DNA of 64,000 nucleotides, taken from NCBI GenBank assembly GCA_001548435.1, contig AP017308.1:3915030-3979029 (forward strand), written 5' to 3'. Source of the DNA: Leptolyngbya sp. NIES-3755 (lineage in GTDB: Bacteria > Cyanobacteriota > Cyanobacteriia > Leptolyngbyales > Leptolyngbyaceae). The translations under genes were made by a program, and so were the position numbers. Below the pieces are notes generated by a model. It searched no databases. It was given only the letters and a program-made list of their open reading frames with translations, and was not told where the DNA came from. Of this stretch, positions 7,651 to 16,717 are shown piece after piece (positions within the stretch are counted from its first letter, which is position 1; each line of letters opens with the position of its first letter).

Positions 7651-9843
7651 ATGGCTAACAATGCTACCTCAGATGCTAGTGCTAACTTTCTAGCCAATCT
7701 GCTTTCCTCACTTCCAGCAGAAGAGATCCAGTTCCAAAAGTACTGGTCAACGATTCGGCGACGGTGGCTTACGATCGCTGGACTGACTGCGTTATCTTCT
7801 GGAGCCGCAGTAGTTTACAGTCTGCACCAGTCTCCGCGATATGTTGCCTCTGGTAAGCTCATGCTGAAGGTGGACAGTACTTCATCGCTGATTGGTCTAG
7901 AAAATGATCCTGGACGATTGCAAGCATTAACAACTAAGAGCGATCCGGTGAGTACTCAAGCAGAGGTCGTTCGATCAGAACCGATTGCGAAAAAAGCGAT
8001 CGCACATTTCAAGCTGTCAGAGCCGTCGGGCGAACCGTTGACCGTTCAAGCCTTTAGTCGCAATCTCAGTGTTCGACAAATGACAGGCACAGATATTTTG
8101 CAAATCTCTTACACGGATGGTGATCCGAACCGAGCAGCGGAGGTTGTTAACTTCGTGATGCAGGCTTATTTAACCCGCAATCAGCAATCGAATCGAGCAG
8201 ACGCGATTGCAGCTAGAAAGTTCATCGAAACACAGTTGCCCGCCAGTCAAGCGGCTGTGACCGAAGCAGAATCGAGACTCAAAGCATTTAAAGAAAACAG
8301 CGGTGTGATTGAACTCGACAAAGAAGTAGGTTCAACCGTTGAAACTTTAGCCAATCTAAAACAGCAAATTACTCAAACTGAGATTCAACTGGCTCAGGCA
8401 ACTACACGATCGCAGGTTTTGAGCCAGCAGTTAAATGTTGCTCCCGAAACAGCGTTAACCATTAGCAATCTGAACCAGTCGGAAAGTGTGAGAAAGGCTC
8501 GTTCTGACTGGGATCAAGTACGATCGCAGTTAATCAGAGAACGGGCAAGATTTTCTCCGAAACATCCCGCGATCGCATTACTTCAACGACAAGAAGCAGA
8601 AGCGCGAACTGTCTATCAATCGAGAATTCAAGAAGTGACAGGGGGTAGCACAATTCCACTGACTCAGCTTCAAATGGGTGAAACTGGACAGGGGCAAATC
8701 GGTGCTTTAGCAGAATCAGAGGTGAATCGTCGGGCGTTAGCCTCTCAACTAACAGCACTTAGACAAGCGGAAGCAAAGTATTCTAGTCGATCGAGAGAAC
8801 TTCCGGCACTCGAAAAAACTCAACGAGAGCTAGAGCGTCAAAGAAATGCGGCACAGGAAACTTACAAAATATTGCTTACAAAGCGCCAAGAAGCCTTGGT
8901 CGGGGAAAATCAAACGGCGGCAAACACAGAAATTGTCGCAACGGCTGATCCGCCTGATAAACCTGTTTCGGCTCGATTGTTGTTAATGTTGGCAGCGGGG
9001 GGCGCGATCGGGCTTGTTTTAGGAATTATCTTTGCGTTCTTCAGCGATCGGAATGATCGATCGGTTCGCAGTTTGAAAGATGCTCGATCGTTGTTTGGCT
9101 ATCCTTTGCTCGGTGTGATTCCTAAAGTCGAGTTTCCCACTTACGAGGAGCATGGATTCGCAACAATGCAGCATCGTTCGGTGTTTCCAGCACAAGAAGC
9201 GTATCAGATGCTTCATGCGAACCTAAAGCTTTTGAAGTCAGATCAGCCGATTCAATCGATGGTGATCACGAGTTCTGGGCGGCAGGAAGGAAAATCTACG
9301 ATCGCAGCAAATCTCGCGGTGGCAATGACCCAAGTTCAACGGCGAGTCTTGTTGATTGATGCTGATTTTCGTAATCCTTCGCAGCATCATCTTTGGGGGC
9401 TAACGAACCAATTCGGCTTGAGTAATGTTCTGGTCGGTCAAGTTCCATTTTCAGCAGCAGTCCAGCAGATTACATCAAACTTGCATGTTTTAACGATTGG
9501 GGCGATTCCACCGAACCCGATCGCATTGCTCGACTCTCAAAGAATGCGAGAGCTAATTCAATCCTTCACCCAAGTGTATGATGTGGTTCTTCTCGATACT
9601 CCCGCACTGTCAGGAACCGCAGATACAGCCATTTTGAACACGATGGTGGATGGTGCATTGTTAGTCGTTCGACCGGGTGTCGTGAATGTTCCGAATGCGA
9701 TCGCGGCAAAACAGTTCCTCGCACAGTCGGGTCAAACCATTCTAGGGGTCGTGATCAATGATGTAGTGGCGGAAAAAGAGCCAGAAGGAACGTTCTACGG
9801 CACTCAAGTCGATCAAAGTTCTTATCTCAACAATCTTCTCTAA
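7651..9843 (+). CDS. Wzc-type polysaccharide co-polymerase with BY-kinase domain
   Basis: A 730-residue inner-membrane protein that sets polysaccharide chain length and couples export to tyrosine phosphorylation. An N-terminal Wzz domain starts with a membrane helix (about residues 34-55) and includes a long coiled-coil periplasmic region. A second helix (about 443-465) leads into a CpsD/CapB kinase domain. The kinase has Walker A SGRQEGKST (about 542-550), Walker A' LLIDADFR (about 566) and Walker B VVLLDTPA (about 645). The usual C-terminal tyrosine cluster is nearly missing: the last 20 residues contain only two tyrosines, so the phosphorylation switch may be reduced. It is the first large gene of a run of same-strand polysaccharide genes to 17996. 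No separate Wzb phosphatase or Wza gene is seen nearby. Confidence 0.9.
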   Translation: MANNATSDASANFLANLLSSLPAEEIQFQKYWSTIRRRWLTIAGLTALSSGAAVVYSLHQSPRYVASGKLMLKVDSTSSLIGLENDPGRLQALTTKSDPVSTQAEVVRSEPIAKKAIAHFKLSEPSGEPLTVQAFSRNLSVRQMTGTDILQISYTDGDPNRAAEVVNFVMQAYLTRNQQSNRADAIAARKFIETQLPASQAAVTEAESRLKAFKENSGVIELDKEVGSTVETLANLKQQITQTEIQLAQATTRSQVLSQQLNVAPETALTISNLNQSESVRKARSDWDQVRSQLIRERARFSPKHPAIALLQRQEAEARTVYQSRIQEVTGGSTIPLTQLQMGETGQGQIGALAESEVNRRALASQLTALRQAEAKYSSRSRELPALEKTQRELERQRNAAQETYKILLTKRQEALVGENQTAANTEIVATADPPDKPVSARLLLMLAAGGAIGLVLGIIFAFFSDRNDRSVRSLKDARSLFGYPLLGVIPKVEFPTYEEHGFATMQHRSVFPAQEAYQMLHANLKLLKSDQPIQSMVITSSGRQEGKSTIAANLAVAMTQVQRRVLLIDADFRNPSQHHLWGLTNQFGLSNVLVGQVPFSAAVQQITSNLHVLTIGAIPPNPIALLDSQRMRELIQSFTQVYDVVLLDTPALSGTADTAILNTMVDGALLVVRPGVVNVPNAIAAKQFLAQSGQTILGVVINDVVAEKEPEGTFYGTQVDQSSYLNNLL

Positions 9844-9852
9844 ATTTTTCAA

Positions 9853-10896
9853 ATGACTATGAATGTAGGACAAGTCTCTGTGATTGTCCCGGTTTACAAT
9901 GCCGAGCAATACATCGAAGAGACATTACGATCGCTCTTTTCTCAAACGTACGAGAATTTCGAGGTGATCATTGTAGATGATGGTTCACCGGATAACAGTA
10001 TCGCGCTCTGCCGACAGTTCGATGATCCGAGGCTAAAGATTGTTCAACAGAAGAATCGAGGCTTACCGGGCGCGAGAAATACAGGAATTCGTCATGCTCA
10101 GGGAGAGTATCTTTCATTGCTCGATGCGGATGATTTGTGGTTGCCTGAAAAGCTCGAAAAGCATGTCAAGCATCTACAAGCATCACCGAAAGTAGGAGTG
10201 AGTTTTAGCTATTCAGTGTTCATTGATGAACAAAGTCGATCGATGGGACTGTATCAGATGCCAAGAAAGATTCGGAACATTACCCCACCGTATGTTCTGT
10301 GTCGGAATCCGGTTGGAAATGGTTCTGCGGCTGTGATTCGACGGGAAACATTTGAGGACATCAAGTTCCAGGATGATCTCTATGGAGTCACAGAGGATTT
10401 CTACTTTGATGAACGACTGAGATTCGAGAAAGCAGATGCGACTGATTTAGAGTGCTGGACAAGGATTGCAGCAACGACTAAATGGCAGCTTGAAGGCATT
10501 CCTGAAGCATTGACACTCTATCGGATTAATGCGGGTGGATTGTCTGCGAATGCCATGATTCAATATCGGGCGATCGAGAAAGTGATCGAAAAGTCCTGTA
10601 AGAATTCTCCAGAAGTTCTCGGTGCTTATGAACAGTTGGCGAAAGCTTACTATATGCGCTATGTGGCTCGTCGTGCAGTCACTCTACGCGATGGAGAAAT
10701 GGCAGTCGAAACCATGAATACTGCCTTGAGCCAAGACATCCGAATCTTGTTTGAGGAACCTCGACGAACTTTGATCACCATGATGGCTGCTTATTCGCTG
10801 AAATTCACGCCTCGATCGCTTTACACCTGGATGGAAAGAGCCGCTTTCAAAGTGACCGGAGCAACACAGAAACAGCGTATTTCTGAGGTGAGATAA
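9853..10896 (+). CDS. Family 2 glycosyltransferase
   Basis: A 347-residue GT-A enzyme expected to add a sugar from a nucleotide donor to the growing lipid-linked repeat unit on the cytoplasmic side. The N-terminus has the classic VSVIVPVYNAEQYIEETL, then IIVDDGSPDNS and the metal-binding LLDADDLW near residue 93. The C-terminal 100 residues are helical and less conserved. It starts 10 bases after the autokinase gene and shares one base with the next gene (TAATG), so the genes are co-translated. Donor and linkage are unknown. Confidence 0.9.
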   Translation: MTMNVGQVSVIVPVYNAEQYIEETLRSLFSQTYENFEVIIVDDGSPDNSIALCRQFDDPRLKIVQQKNRGLPGARNTGIRHAQGEYLSLLDADDLWLPEKLEKHVKHLQASPKVGVSFSYSVFIDEQSRSMGLYQMPRKIRNITPPYVLCRNPVGNGSAAVIRRETFEDIKFQDDLYGVTEDFYFDERLRFEKADATDLECWTRIAATTKWQLEGIPEALTLYRINAGGLSANAMIQYRAIEKVIEKSCKNSPEVLGAYEQLAKAYYMRYVARRAVTLRDGEMAVETMNTALSQDIRILFEEPRRTLITMMAAYSLKFTPRSLYTWMERAAFKVTGATQKQRISEVR

Positions 10897-11672
10897 TGCG
10901 CGTCAATCTTTGCAATATTGAAATCGATCGCTGTTCATTCCAAGAAGCTCTCGAATTGATTGTGAACCAAGCGGCATCCGGAACTGAACCAAAGTACGTA
11001 GTGACTCCGAATGCTCACCATTTGGTCACACTGCAACGCGATCGACATTTTCGTAAGATCTATCAAGATGCCTTTTTATCGGTTGCAGATGGTGTTCCTT
11101 TACTCTGGGCTGCGAAGTTTTTGGGAACTCCATTAAGCGATCGAGTCAACGGAACAGATTTGTTCGAGGAACTGTGCCGATTCGCCGCTGAGAACAATCT
11201 TTCGGTGTTTTTATTAGGAGGAAGACCACAAGCTGCCGATCGCGCCGCAACGGTTCTAAAACAGCGGTATCCGAGATTGAAACTAGCAGGAACGTACTGT
11301 CCGCCGTTTGGATTTGAAAAAGATGCGATCGAGGTTGAGAACATCAATCAAAGAATCCGAGCAGCAAAACCGCACATTTTATTTGTCGGACTCGGTGCGC
11401 CGAAACAAGAATATTGGATGTATCAGCATTGTCGATCGATCAATGTTCCTGTGTCGTTAGGAATTGGCGTAAGTTTTGAATTTGTTGCAGGGATGGTTAA
11501 ACGCGCTCCGGGTTGGATGCAGCAAACAGGCTTGGAATGGTTATATCGATTGGTTAGTGAACCGGGAAGGCTCTGGCGACGGTATCTCGTTTGTAATTCG
11601 GTGTTTGTTTGGTTGGTCTTGAAGCAGAAATTTAACTTGCTAAGACAGCCATCGATTTCTGAGGGACTATGA
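10896..11672 (+). CDS. WecG/TagA/CpsF family glycosyltransferase
   Basis: A 258-residue GT26 enzyme. Members transfer N-acetylmannosamine(uronate), glucose or similar sugars to an undecaprenyl-linked first sugar, giving the second residue of the repeat unit. Diagnostic pieces are TPNAHHLV, SVADGVPLLWAAKFLG (the catalytic-region Asp), FLLGGRP, and the block LFVGLGAPKQEYW, with a C-terminal EWLYRL that helps membrane attachment. It overlaps its neighbours by 1 base upstream and 4 bases downstream, a sign of translational coupling. A second member of this family lies at 61194-61964. Confidence 0.9.
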   Translation: MRVNLCNIEIDRCSFQEALELIVNQAASGTEPKYVVTPNAHHLVTLQRDRHFRKIYQDAFLSVADGVPLLWAAKFLGTPLSDRVNGTDLFEELCRFAAENNLSVFLLGGRPQAADRAATVLKQRYPRLKLAGTYCPPFGFEKDAIEVENINQRIRAAKPHILFVGLGAPKQEYWMYQHCRSINVPVSLGIGVSFEFVAGMVKRAPGWMQQTGLEWLYRLVSEPGRLWRRYLVCNSVFVWLVLKQKFNLLRQPSISEGL

Positions 11673-12772
11673 AGCTAAGAATCTATTCGGATCGCAGTCT
11701 ATTACAGCCAGGAATGATGCCGAGTGCAATCCTGTACCCGTTTTGGCGGGATTTGTATTCGGATCAGCTTTTTGGCTGGAAAAGTGCTTATGATCGCTAT
11801 GTTCAAATTGGTCAGTCTATCTTTGAACTAACAACGCTTGAAGAGGCTGATTTTGCAGTTCTGCCGTTTGATTGGCGGGAGGTAAGAGGAGATACTTGGC
11901 GCACTCCGATTAACCGATCGCTACAAAATCTAGCGATTCAGTTTGCAGAGCGAGCCAAAGGTAAGCCGTTGATCATTTTCTTTGGTAGTGATTGTTCTGA
12001 TGAAAAGATTCCGATCGAGAATGCGATCGTCTTTCGACAATCAATTTATCGATCGAATGCTGATCCGAATAGCTTTGTGTTTCCCTTCTTCTGTGAGGAT
12101 TACATTGCAGAGTACTTTCAGAGTGAACTTCCAATCCGAGCTAAGCGCGAAAAGCCAACGATTGGATTTTGTGGATTTGCTAGACCGCTCTCGATTCGTA
12201 GGCAGCTACAAACGCCGCTTTATTATGCTTACAGACTAGCTACTCAAGGAACAATCAAAGCCTCACTCTACAAAGGTCAATCCCTTAGATTTTCAGCACT
12301 GCGATTGTTAGCGAACGATCCCGAAATTGAGACAAACTTTAAAATTCGCGATCGCGCTGTTTTTTTTCATGCTCCGAGTCCGGATGAGAAGCAACGCGCC
12401 CGAATGGAGTTTGTAGAGAACATGACTGACAGTGACTATGTGTTCTGCTGTCGTGGTGCTGGAAACTATTCCAACCGATTGTACGAAGTGCTGTCCTGTG
12501 GTCGGATTCCGGTGCTGTTGAACACAGACTGTGAACTGCCACTAGACCCCTGGATTGATTGGAAAAAGTACTGTGTTTGGGTCGAAGAAAAAGACTTACC
12601 GCATTTAGGTGAAAAGATTGTCGAATTTCACCAATCCTTATCTGCTGAGGACTTTGTGGACTTGCAGTACGAATGTCGATCGCTCTGGAAACAATGGCTA
12701 TCACCAGAGGGATTTTTTGAGAACTTCGATCGTTATTTTCTGCCCGAAAGACACCTTGTAAATAATTTCTAG
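11669..12772 (+). CDS. Exostosin family glycosyltransferase (GT47-like)
   Basis: A 367-residue protein of the exostosin fold. The N-terminal part resembles family members in the DLYSDQLFGW and EADFAVLPFDW segments. The C-terminal part shows the usual RLYEVLSCGRIPVLL followed by an acidic, Trp-rich stretch (PLDPWIDWKKYCVWVEE), which holds the presumed nucleotide-sugar site. It starts inside the stop codon of the WecG-type gene (ATGA overlap). No signal peptide is seen, so it should act in the cytoplasm on the repeat unit. The sugar transferred cannot be inferred. Confidence 0.8.
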   Translation: MKLRIYSDRSLLQPGMMPSAILYPFWRDLYSDQLFGWKSAYDRYVQIGQSIFELTTLEEADFAVLPFDWREVRGDTWRTPINRSLQNLAIQFAERAKGKPLIIFFGSDCSDEKIPIENAIVFRQSIYRSNADPNSFVFPFFCEDYIAEYFQSELPIRAKREKPTIGFCGFARPLSIRRQLQTPLYYAYRLATQGTIKASLYKGQSLRFSALRLLANDPEIETNFKIRDRAVFFHAPSPDEKQRARMEFVENMTDSDYVFCCRGAGNYSNRLYEVLSCGRIPVLLNTDCELPLDPWIDWKKYCVWVEEKDLPHLGEKIVEFHQSLSAEDFVDLQYECRSLWKQWLSPEGFFENFDRYFLPERHLVNNF

Positions 12773-12781
12773 AGGTGAACA

Positions 12782-13756
12782 ATGTCACTTTGTGAAGTCA
12801 GAGTTACAACTTACAAGCGACCGGATTTGCTGAAACGATCGATCGAGACATTGATCAATCAAACTTACCCGAATTGGAAAGCGATCGTACTTGATGATTC
12901 CCCTGCTCAAGAGGGAAAAGCTGTGATTGAAGCTTTCAATGATGCTCGAATTGTCTACAAGCCGAATCCACAAAATTTAGGACGCACAAAGAATCTAGAT
13001 TACGCCTTTCAATCTAGTGCAATGATTGGGGGGACTTACGCTTTTGTGCTGGAAGACGATAACTATCTGTATGCCGAATTCATTGAGAAAAATATTCGAT
13101 CGCTGAATACTCACAATGTCAATCTCATCATGCGAAATCAAGAGATTCGACTGGAAGAGAACGGCACCTCTATTCCAACCGGAAAGACTTCTAGAGGTCG
13201 ATGGTTTCGGACCGGACTCTATGCTCCGTTTGAAGTTCATGCTCGATTGTTCTTTTGCGAAGGCATTTCAAACGGAGGAATGTTCTGGCGGACGGATAAA
13301 ATTCAGTCAAATTTACAGGTCGGAACTCAAGTCGATGATGCTTGGCATCAAGAACTCTACCGCACCTTACAGCTTGAAGAGCCATTGTTCTTTGAATCAG
13401 AGCCGCTTTGTGTTTGGACAGGATTTGAGGAGCCACAGAAAGAACCAGATAACTTAAGAGAATCCCTTTTTTCGCTGCCTGCTCGATACAACAAAGTCAC
13501 GCAGTTTATTCTCTCAAAATTGATTCAAAAGTATGGTGATTCGTTTGTTCAGATTGCTGCCGAAGTTGCCGCAACCGAGAAAGACGAAGCCATCATCTTA
13601 GAGCGTCAATTGCTGAATGTTCGATATCTTAACTATCGATTCCAGCATATTCGCCAGATTGAGCGCGTCTTGCTGCTGCTGAAAAACTACTTCAGGAGTC
13701 TTCAGGCACAGCGTTTCGTAAAAAGGCTCCCTGTTCCATCCACGTTACATCACTAA
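12782..13756 (+). CDS. Family 2 glycosyltransferase
   Basis: A 324-residue GT-A enzyme. CEVRVTTYKRPDLLKRSI at the N-terminus is the nucleotide-binding strand of the group that starts with TYKRP rather than PVYN. FVLEDDNYLY near residue 80 replaces the common DADD metal site with EDD. AGAGGTG precedes the ATG. The C-terminal 100 residues are basic and helical. It lies 9 bases after the exostosin gene and 3 bases before the FkbM gene. It is expected to extend the repeat unit. Confidence 0.85.
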   Translation: MSLCEVRVTTYKRPDLLKRSIETLINQTYPNWKAIVLDDSPAQEGKAVIEAFNDARIVYKPNPQNLGRTKNLDYAFQSSAMIGGTYAFVLEDDNYLYAEFIEKNIRSLNTHNVNLIMRNQEIRLEENGTSIPTGKTSRGRWFRTGLYAPFEVHARLFFCEGISNGGMFWRTDKIQSNLQVGTQVDDAWHQELYRTLQLEEPLFFESEPLCVWTGFEEPQKEPDNLRESLFSLPARYNKVTQFILSKLIQKYGDSFVQIAAEVAATEKDEAIILERQLLNVRYLNYRFQHIRQIERVLLLLKNYFRSLQAQRFVKRLPVPSTLHH

Positions 13757-13759
13757 TTT

Positions 13760-14512
13760 ATGTACTTAATCAAGCAATTCATCCGATCGCTGCTCCGCAA
13801 AACACCTTACGAACTTCGCAAAAAGCTGCCTGCTCCGACGCTGAACGGAGTTGAACTTGGACTCGCTTACTATTGGCAATACAATCCCGATGCAACCTTA
13901 GTTCAGATCGGCGCGTGTGATGGTGTATCGAATGATCCGATCTCTGGATTTATTCGTAGACGCAATGTTCGTGCTGTTCTCGTTGAACCGATCGAGAGTT
14001 CATTTCGTAAGCTCAAAGCGGTGTATGCAGACACTCCAAATGCACGAATTGTTCAAGCTGCGATCGCACAACAAGACGGATTGGCAACCTTCTACAAAGT
14101 GGCGGAAACCGGTCGATGGGCGGATTGTACTTGGGCACCGCAATGGGCATCATTCAACAAGCAGCACTTGTTAAAACATGGGGTGAAACCGAGCGAAATT
14201 GAAGCGGTGGATGTTCCTTGTCTGACTCTACGATCGCTGATTGAACAGTTTGATTTAGGCAAAATTGACTTTCTGCAAATTGATACCGAAGGGTTCGATG
14301 CCGTGGTTGTTGAAATGGCATTGAACTTAGCTGATCCACCTGACTGCATTAACTTTGAGAATGCTCATTTGGATCTGTCCACTCAAGAGACCCTGTTTCA
14401 AAATCTCAAGACTGCGGGATATGTTTGGACCCATGATGGCTTAAACACGCTTGCAATTCATCACAGCATTGTGAAGCATTGGAGCAATCCTGTTTCTCAG
14501 TTGCTCGTTTAG
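13760..14512 (+). CDS. FkbM family methyltransferase
   Basis: A 250-residue SAM-dependent O-methyltransferase, most likely acting on a sugar hydroxyl of the exopolysaccharide. Motif I is VQIGACDGVSND (about residue 52). LVEPIESSF marks the acidic ribose-binding position, and IDFLQIDTEGFDAVVVEM (about 170-187) is the FkbM signature. It lies within the glycosyltransferase run with only 3 bases before it. Methylated sugars are common in cyanobacterial sheath polysaccharides. That it acts on this polymer is inferred from position. Confidence 0.88.
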   Translation: MYLIKQFIRSLLRKTPYELRKKLPAPTLNGVELGLAYYWQYNPDATLVQIGACDGVSNDPISGFIRRRNVRAVLVEPIESSFRKLKAVYADTPNARIVQAAIAQQDGLATFYKVAETGRWADCTWAPQWASFNKQHLLKHGVKPSEIEAVDVPCLTLRSLIEQFDLGKIDFLQIDTEGFDAVVVEMALNLADPPDCINFENAHLDLSTQETLFQNLKTAGYVWTHDGLNTLAIHHSIVKHWSNPVSQLLV

Positions 14513-14531
14513 CGAAAGGACGGATCGTACT

Positions 14532-15797
14532 GTGTGGATCGGCAAGCTCAAATCTCAGTTATCGGATCAACTTGTTCGGGGTTTTAGTTGGATGGCGCTG
14601 ATGGAATTGGCGCATCGAATCATGCGGCTTGGAACAGTTGTGATTCTGGCGCGTACCCTGACTCCGTATGACTATGGCTTAACTGCGATCGTGTTTCTGA
14701 CGGTCGAGTTTGCGAATGTGTTTGCGGTTCAGGGTGGCATCACAAATAAGTTGATCCAAGCCGATGAGGAAGATGTAGGAGTGCTGTCTGATACGGCTTA
14801 CTGGCTCAATTGGATAGTTTGTATTGCTGTATTTATCGTGCAGTGCCTTGCAGCTTTCCCGATCGCTTGGTTTTATCACGATGCTCGATTGATTCTGCCG
14901 ATTTGCGTTGCAGCTTCGGTTTACTTGATTATCCCAGTTTTTACGGTGCAATCTGGGCTAATTTTACGAGAGAACCGAATGAAGATTATTGCGATCGCAA
15001 ATATGACAAATTCGGTGATTAGCAATGTTTTGACGATCGGGTTTGCACTGATGGGCTTCGGGATGTGGAGCATTGTGCTTTCTCATGTGTTGTCGAATGT
15101 GAGTTGGCTGACAGTGTATCTAAAAAATCATCGCTGGAGACCGCCAAAGACTTTCACATTACAGCGATGGCAGGAGATTTTATGGTTTGCAAAAGATCCG
15201 ATCGCGATCGGACTCCTCGACAAGCTTCGAGCAAATTTAGACTATCTTTTGGTTGGGCGCTTTATTGGTGTGGAAGCCTTGGGAGTTTACTATTTTGCGT
15301 TTAATGCAGGGCTAGGAATTAGTTTGAATGTGATCCGAATGTTTGCAATTACGTTACTCCCCTATTTCTGTGAGGTGCGCGGAGAGATTGACCGACTTCG
15401 AGAAAAGTACTTTAAGGGGTTGAAGGTGATTGCAGCGATCGCATTACCTATCATTGTTCTTCAGAGTAGCTTAGCGCCATTCTATGTTCCGATCGTGTTC
15501 GGGCAAAGATGGATCGAAGCCATTCCTGTAATGATTCTGATTTGTCTATCAGCGATTCCTCGTCCGTTTGCGCTGGCGGCTGAACAATTGTTGCTTAGCG
15601 TTGATAAAGGTTGGATTAGCTTACGTTGGAATTTGATCTTTACGACGATTTTTGCAGCGGCGCTTTTAATTTCGGTGCAGTGGAACATTTTAACCGTTGC
15701 AGCTTGTGTGTTAGTGGTGCATTTAGTCGCGTTGCCTGTTTTTGTGGTTTGGACAACACGATATGTATTTGGTCGATCGCTAATCTGGTCAAAATAA
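14532..15797 (+). CDS. Wzx-type polysaccharide flippase (MVF/MATE-like)
   Basis: A 421-residue integral membrane protein with about 12 predicted helices that would flip lipid-linked repeat units across the cytoplasmic membrane. LARTLTPYDYGLTAIVFL near residue 37 and the NVFAVQGG loop match the polysaccharide-transport branch of the superfamily. The start is GTG at 14532, with GAAAGGA about 15 bases before it. The stop overlaps the ATG of the next glycosyltransferase by one base. Together with the Wzc-type and Wzy-type proteins it makes a Wzx/Wzy export set. Confidence 0.88.
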   Translation: MWIGKLKSQLSDQLVRGFSWMALMELAHRIMRLGTVVILARTLTPYDYGLTAIVFLTVEFANVFAVQGGITNKLIQADEEDVGVLSDTAYWLNWIVCIAVFIVQCLAAFPIAWFYHDARLILPICVAASVYLIIPVFTVQSGLILRENRMKIIAIANMTNSVISNVLTIGFALMGFGMWSIVLSHVLSNVSWLTVYLKNHRWRPPKTFTLQRWQEILWFAKDPIAIGLLDKLRANLDYLLVGRFIGVEALGVYYFAFNAGLGISLNVIRMFAITLLPYFCEVRGEIDRLREKYFKGLKVIAAIALPIIVLQSSLAPFYVPIVFGQRWIEAIPVMILICLSAIPRPFALAAEQLLLSVDKGWISLRWNLIFTTIFAAALLISVQWNILTVAACVLVVHLVALPVFVVWTTRYVFGRSLIWSK

Positions 15798-16717
15798 TGA
15801 ACGTTTCTATTGTTATTCCGACTTACAATGCGGCTCATGTGTTGCCTGAAGCGATCGATTCTGTTCTCGCTCAGACTTTCACGGATTGGGAACTGTTAGT
15901 CATTGATGATGGTTCGACAGATCATACTCAGGAAGTTGTGAAAGCTTACAATGACGATCGCCTCAAATTAATCTATCAAACCAATCGCGGCGTATCATCG
16001 GCTCGAAATCATGGAGCAATGCGATCGCAAGGTGAACTGATTGCTTTTTTAGATGCAGACGATCGCTGGTTGCCGAATAAATTGAGTGTCCACGTCGAAT
16101 TCATGAATTCGCACCCAAATGTACAAGTGAGTTTTGCGAGAGTCGAATTTCTCACCGTTGATGGCATTCCAACAAATAAACTAACAAATTGTCCCCTAAC
16201 AAATCTATCAGCCGCAGATTTTCTTTATCTCAATCCCACTGTTACTACCTCAAATGTTGTAATCAAGCGTGAACTATTCGAGAAGCTACAAGGATTTGAT
16301 CAAGCCATTAACTATTCTGAAGATATTGAACTGTTGTTTAGAGGAATGCAGAACTATGACGCAATCATTGAAGGGATTGATCAAGTCTTAGTTCGATATC
16401 GAGTTCACAATACGGGACTCTCTTCAACGCTGTATCGCATGGAAGAAGGTTGGCACAAACTGATCGAGAAAGCTAGAACATTGAATCCAGAGTTAGTCAG
16501 CCAACATTACCCTTCAGCGTATGCGTCTTATTTGCAATATTTGGCGCGGCAAACATTACGGTTAAAGTCTCCGGCTGCGATCGGGGTTGATTTTGTCAAT
16601 CGAGCCTTTAAGAGCGATCGTACTTTTATTTTCAAACAACCGAAATTTTTATTGATCTCGATCGCGGTTTATCTCAAGTTCTTCCTTTCCCAATTCAAAA
16701 CGGCAAATGACTTTTAG
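15797..16717 (+). CDS. Family 2 glycosyltransferase
   Basis: A 306-residue GT-A enzyme with NVSIVIPTYNAAHVLPEA at the N-terminus, VIDDGSTDHT, and the metal site FLDADDRW near residue 93. The reading frame is open further upstream, but ATG at 15797, overlapping the flippase stop (TAATG), places the conserved strand at the N-terminus as in all relatives. It overlaps the following gene by 11 bases. Its C-terminal 50 residues are hydrophobic and basic, compatible with membrane contact. Donor sugar unknown. Confidence 0.9.
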   Translation: MNVSIVIPTYNAAHVLPEAIDSVLAQTFTDWELLVIDDGSTDHTQEVVKAYNDDRLKLIYQTNRGVSSARNHGAMRSQGELIAFLDADDRWLPNKLSVHVEFMNSHPNVQVSFARVEFLTVDGIPTNKLTNCPLTNLSAADFLYLNPTVTTSNVVIKRELFEKLQGFDQAINYSEDIELLFRGMQNYDAIIEGIDQVLVRYRVHNTGLSSTLYRMEEGWHKLIEKARTLNPELVSQHYPSAYASYLQYLARQTLRLKSPAAIGVDFVNRAFKSDRTFIFKQPKFLLISIAVYLKFFLSQFKTANDF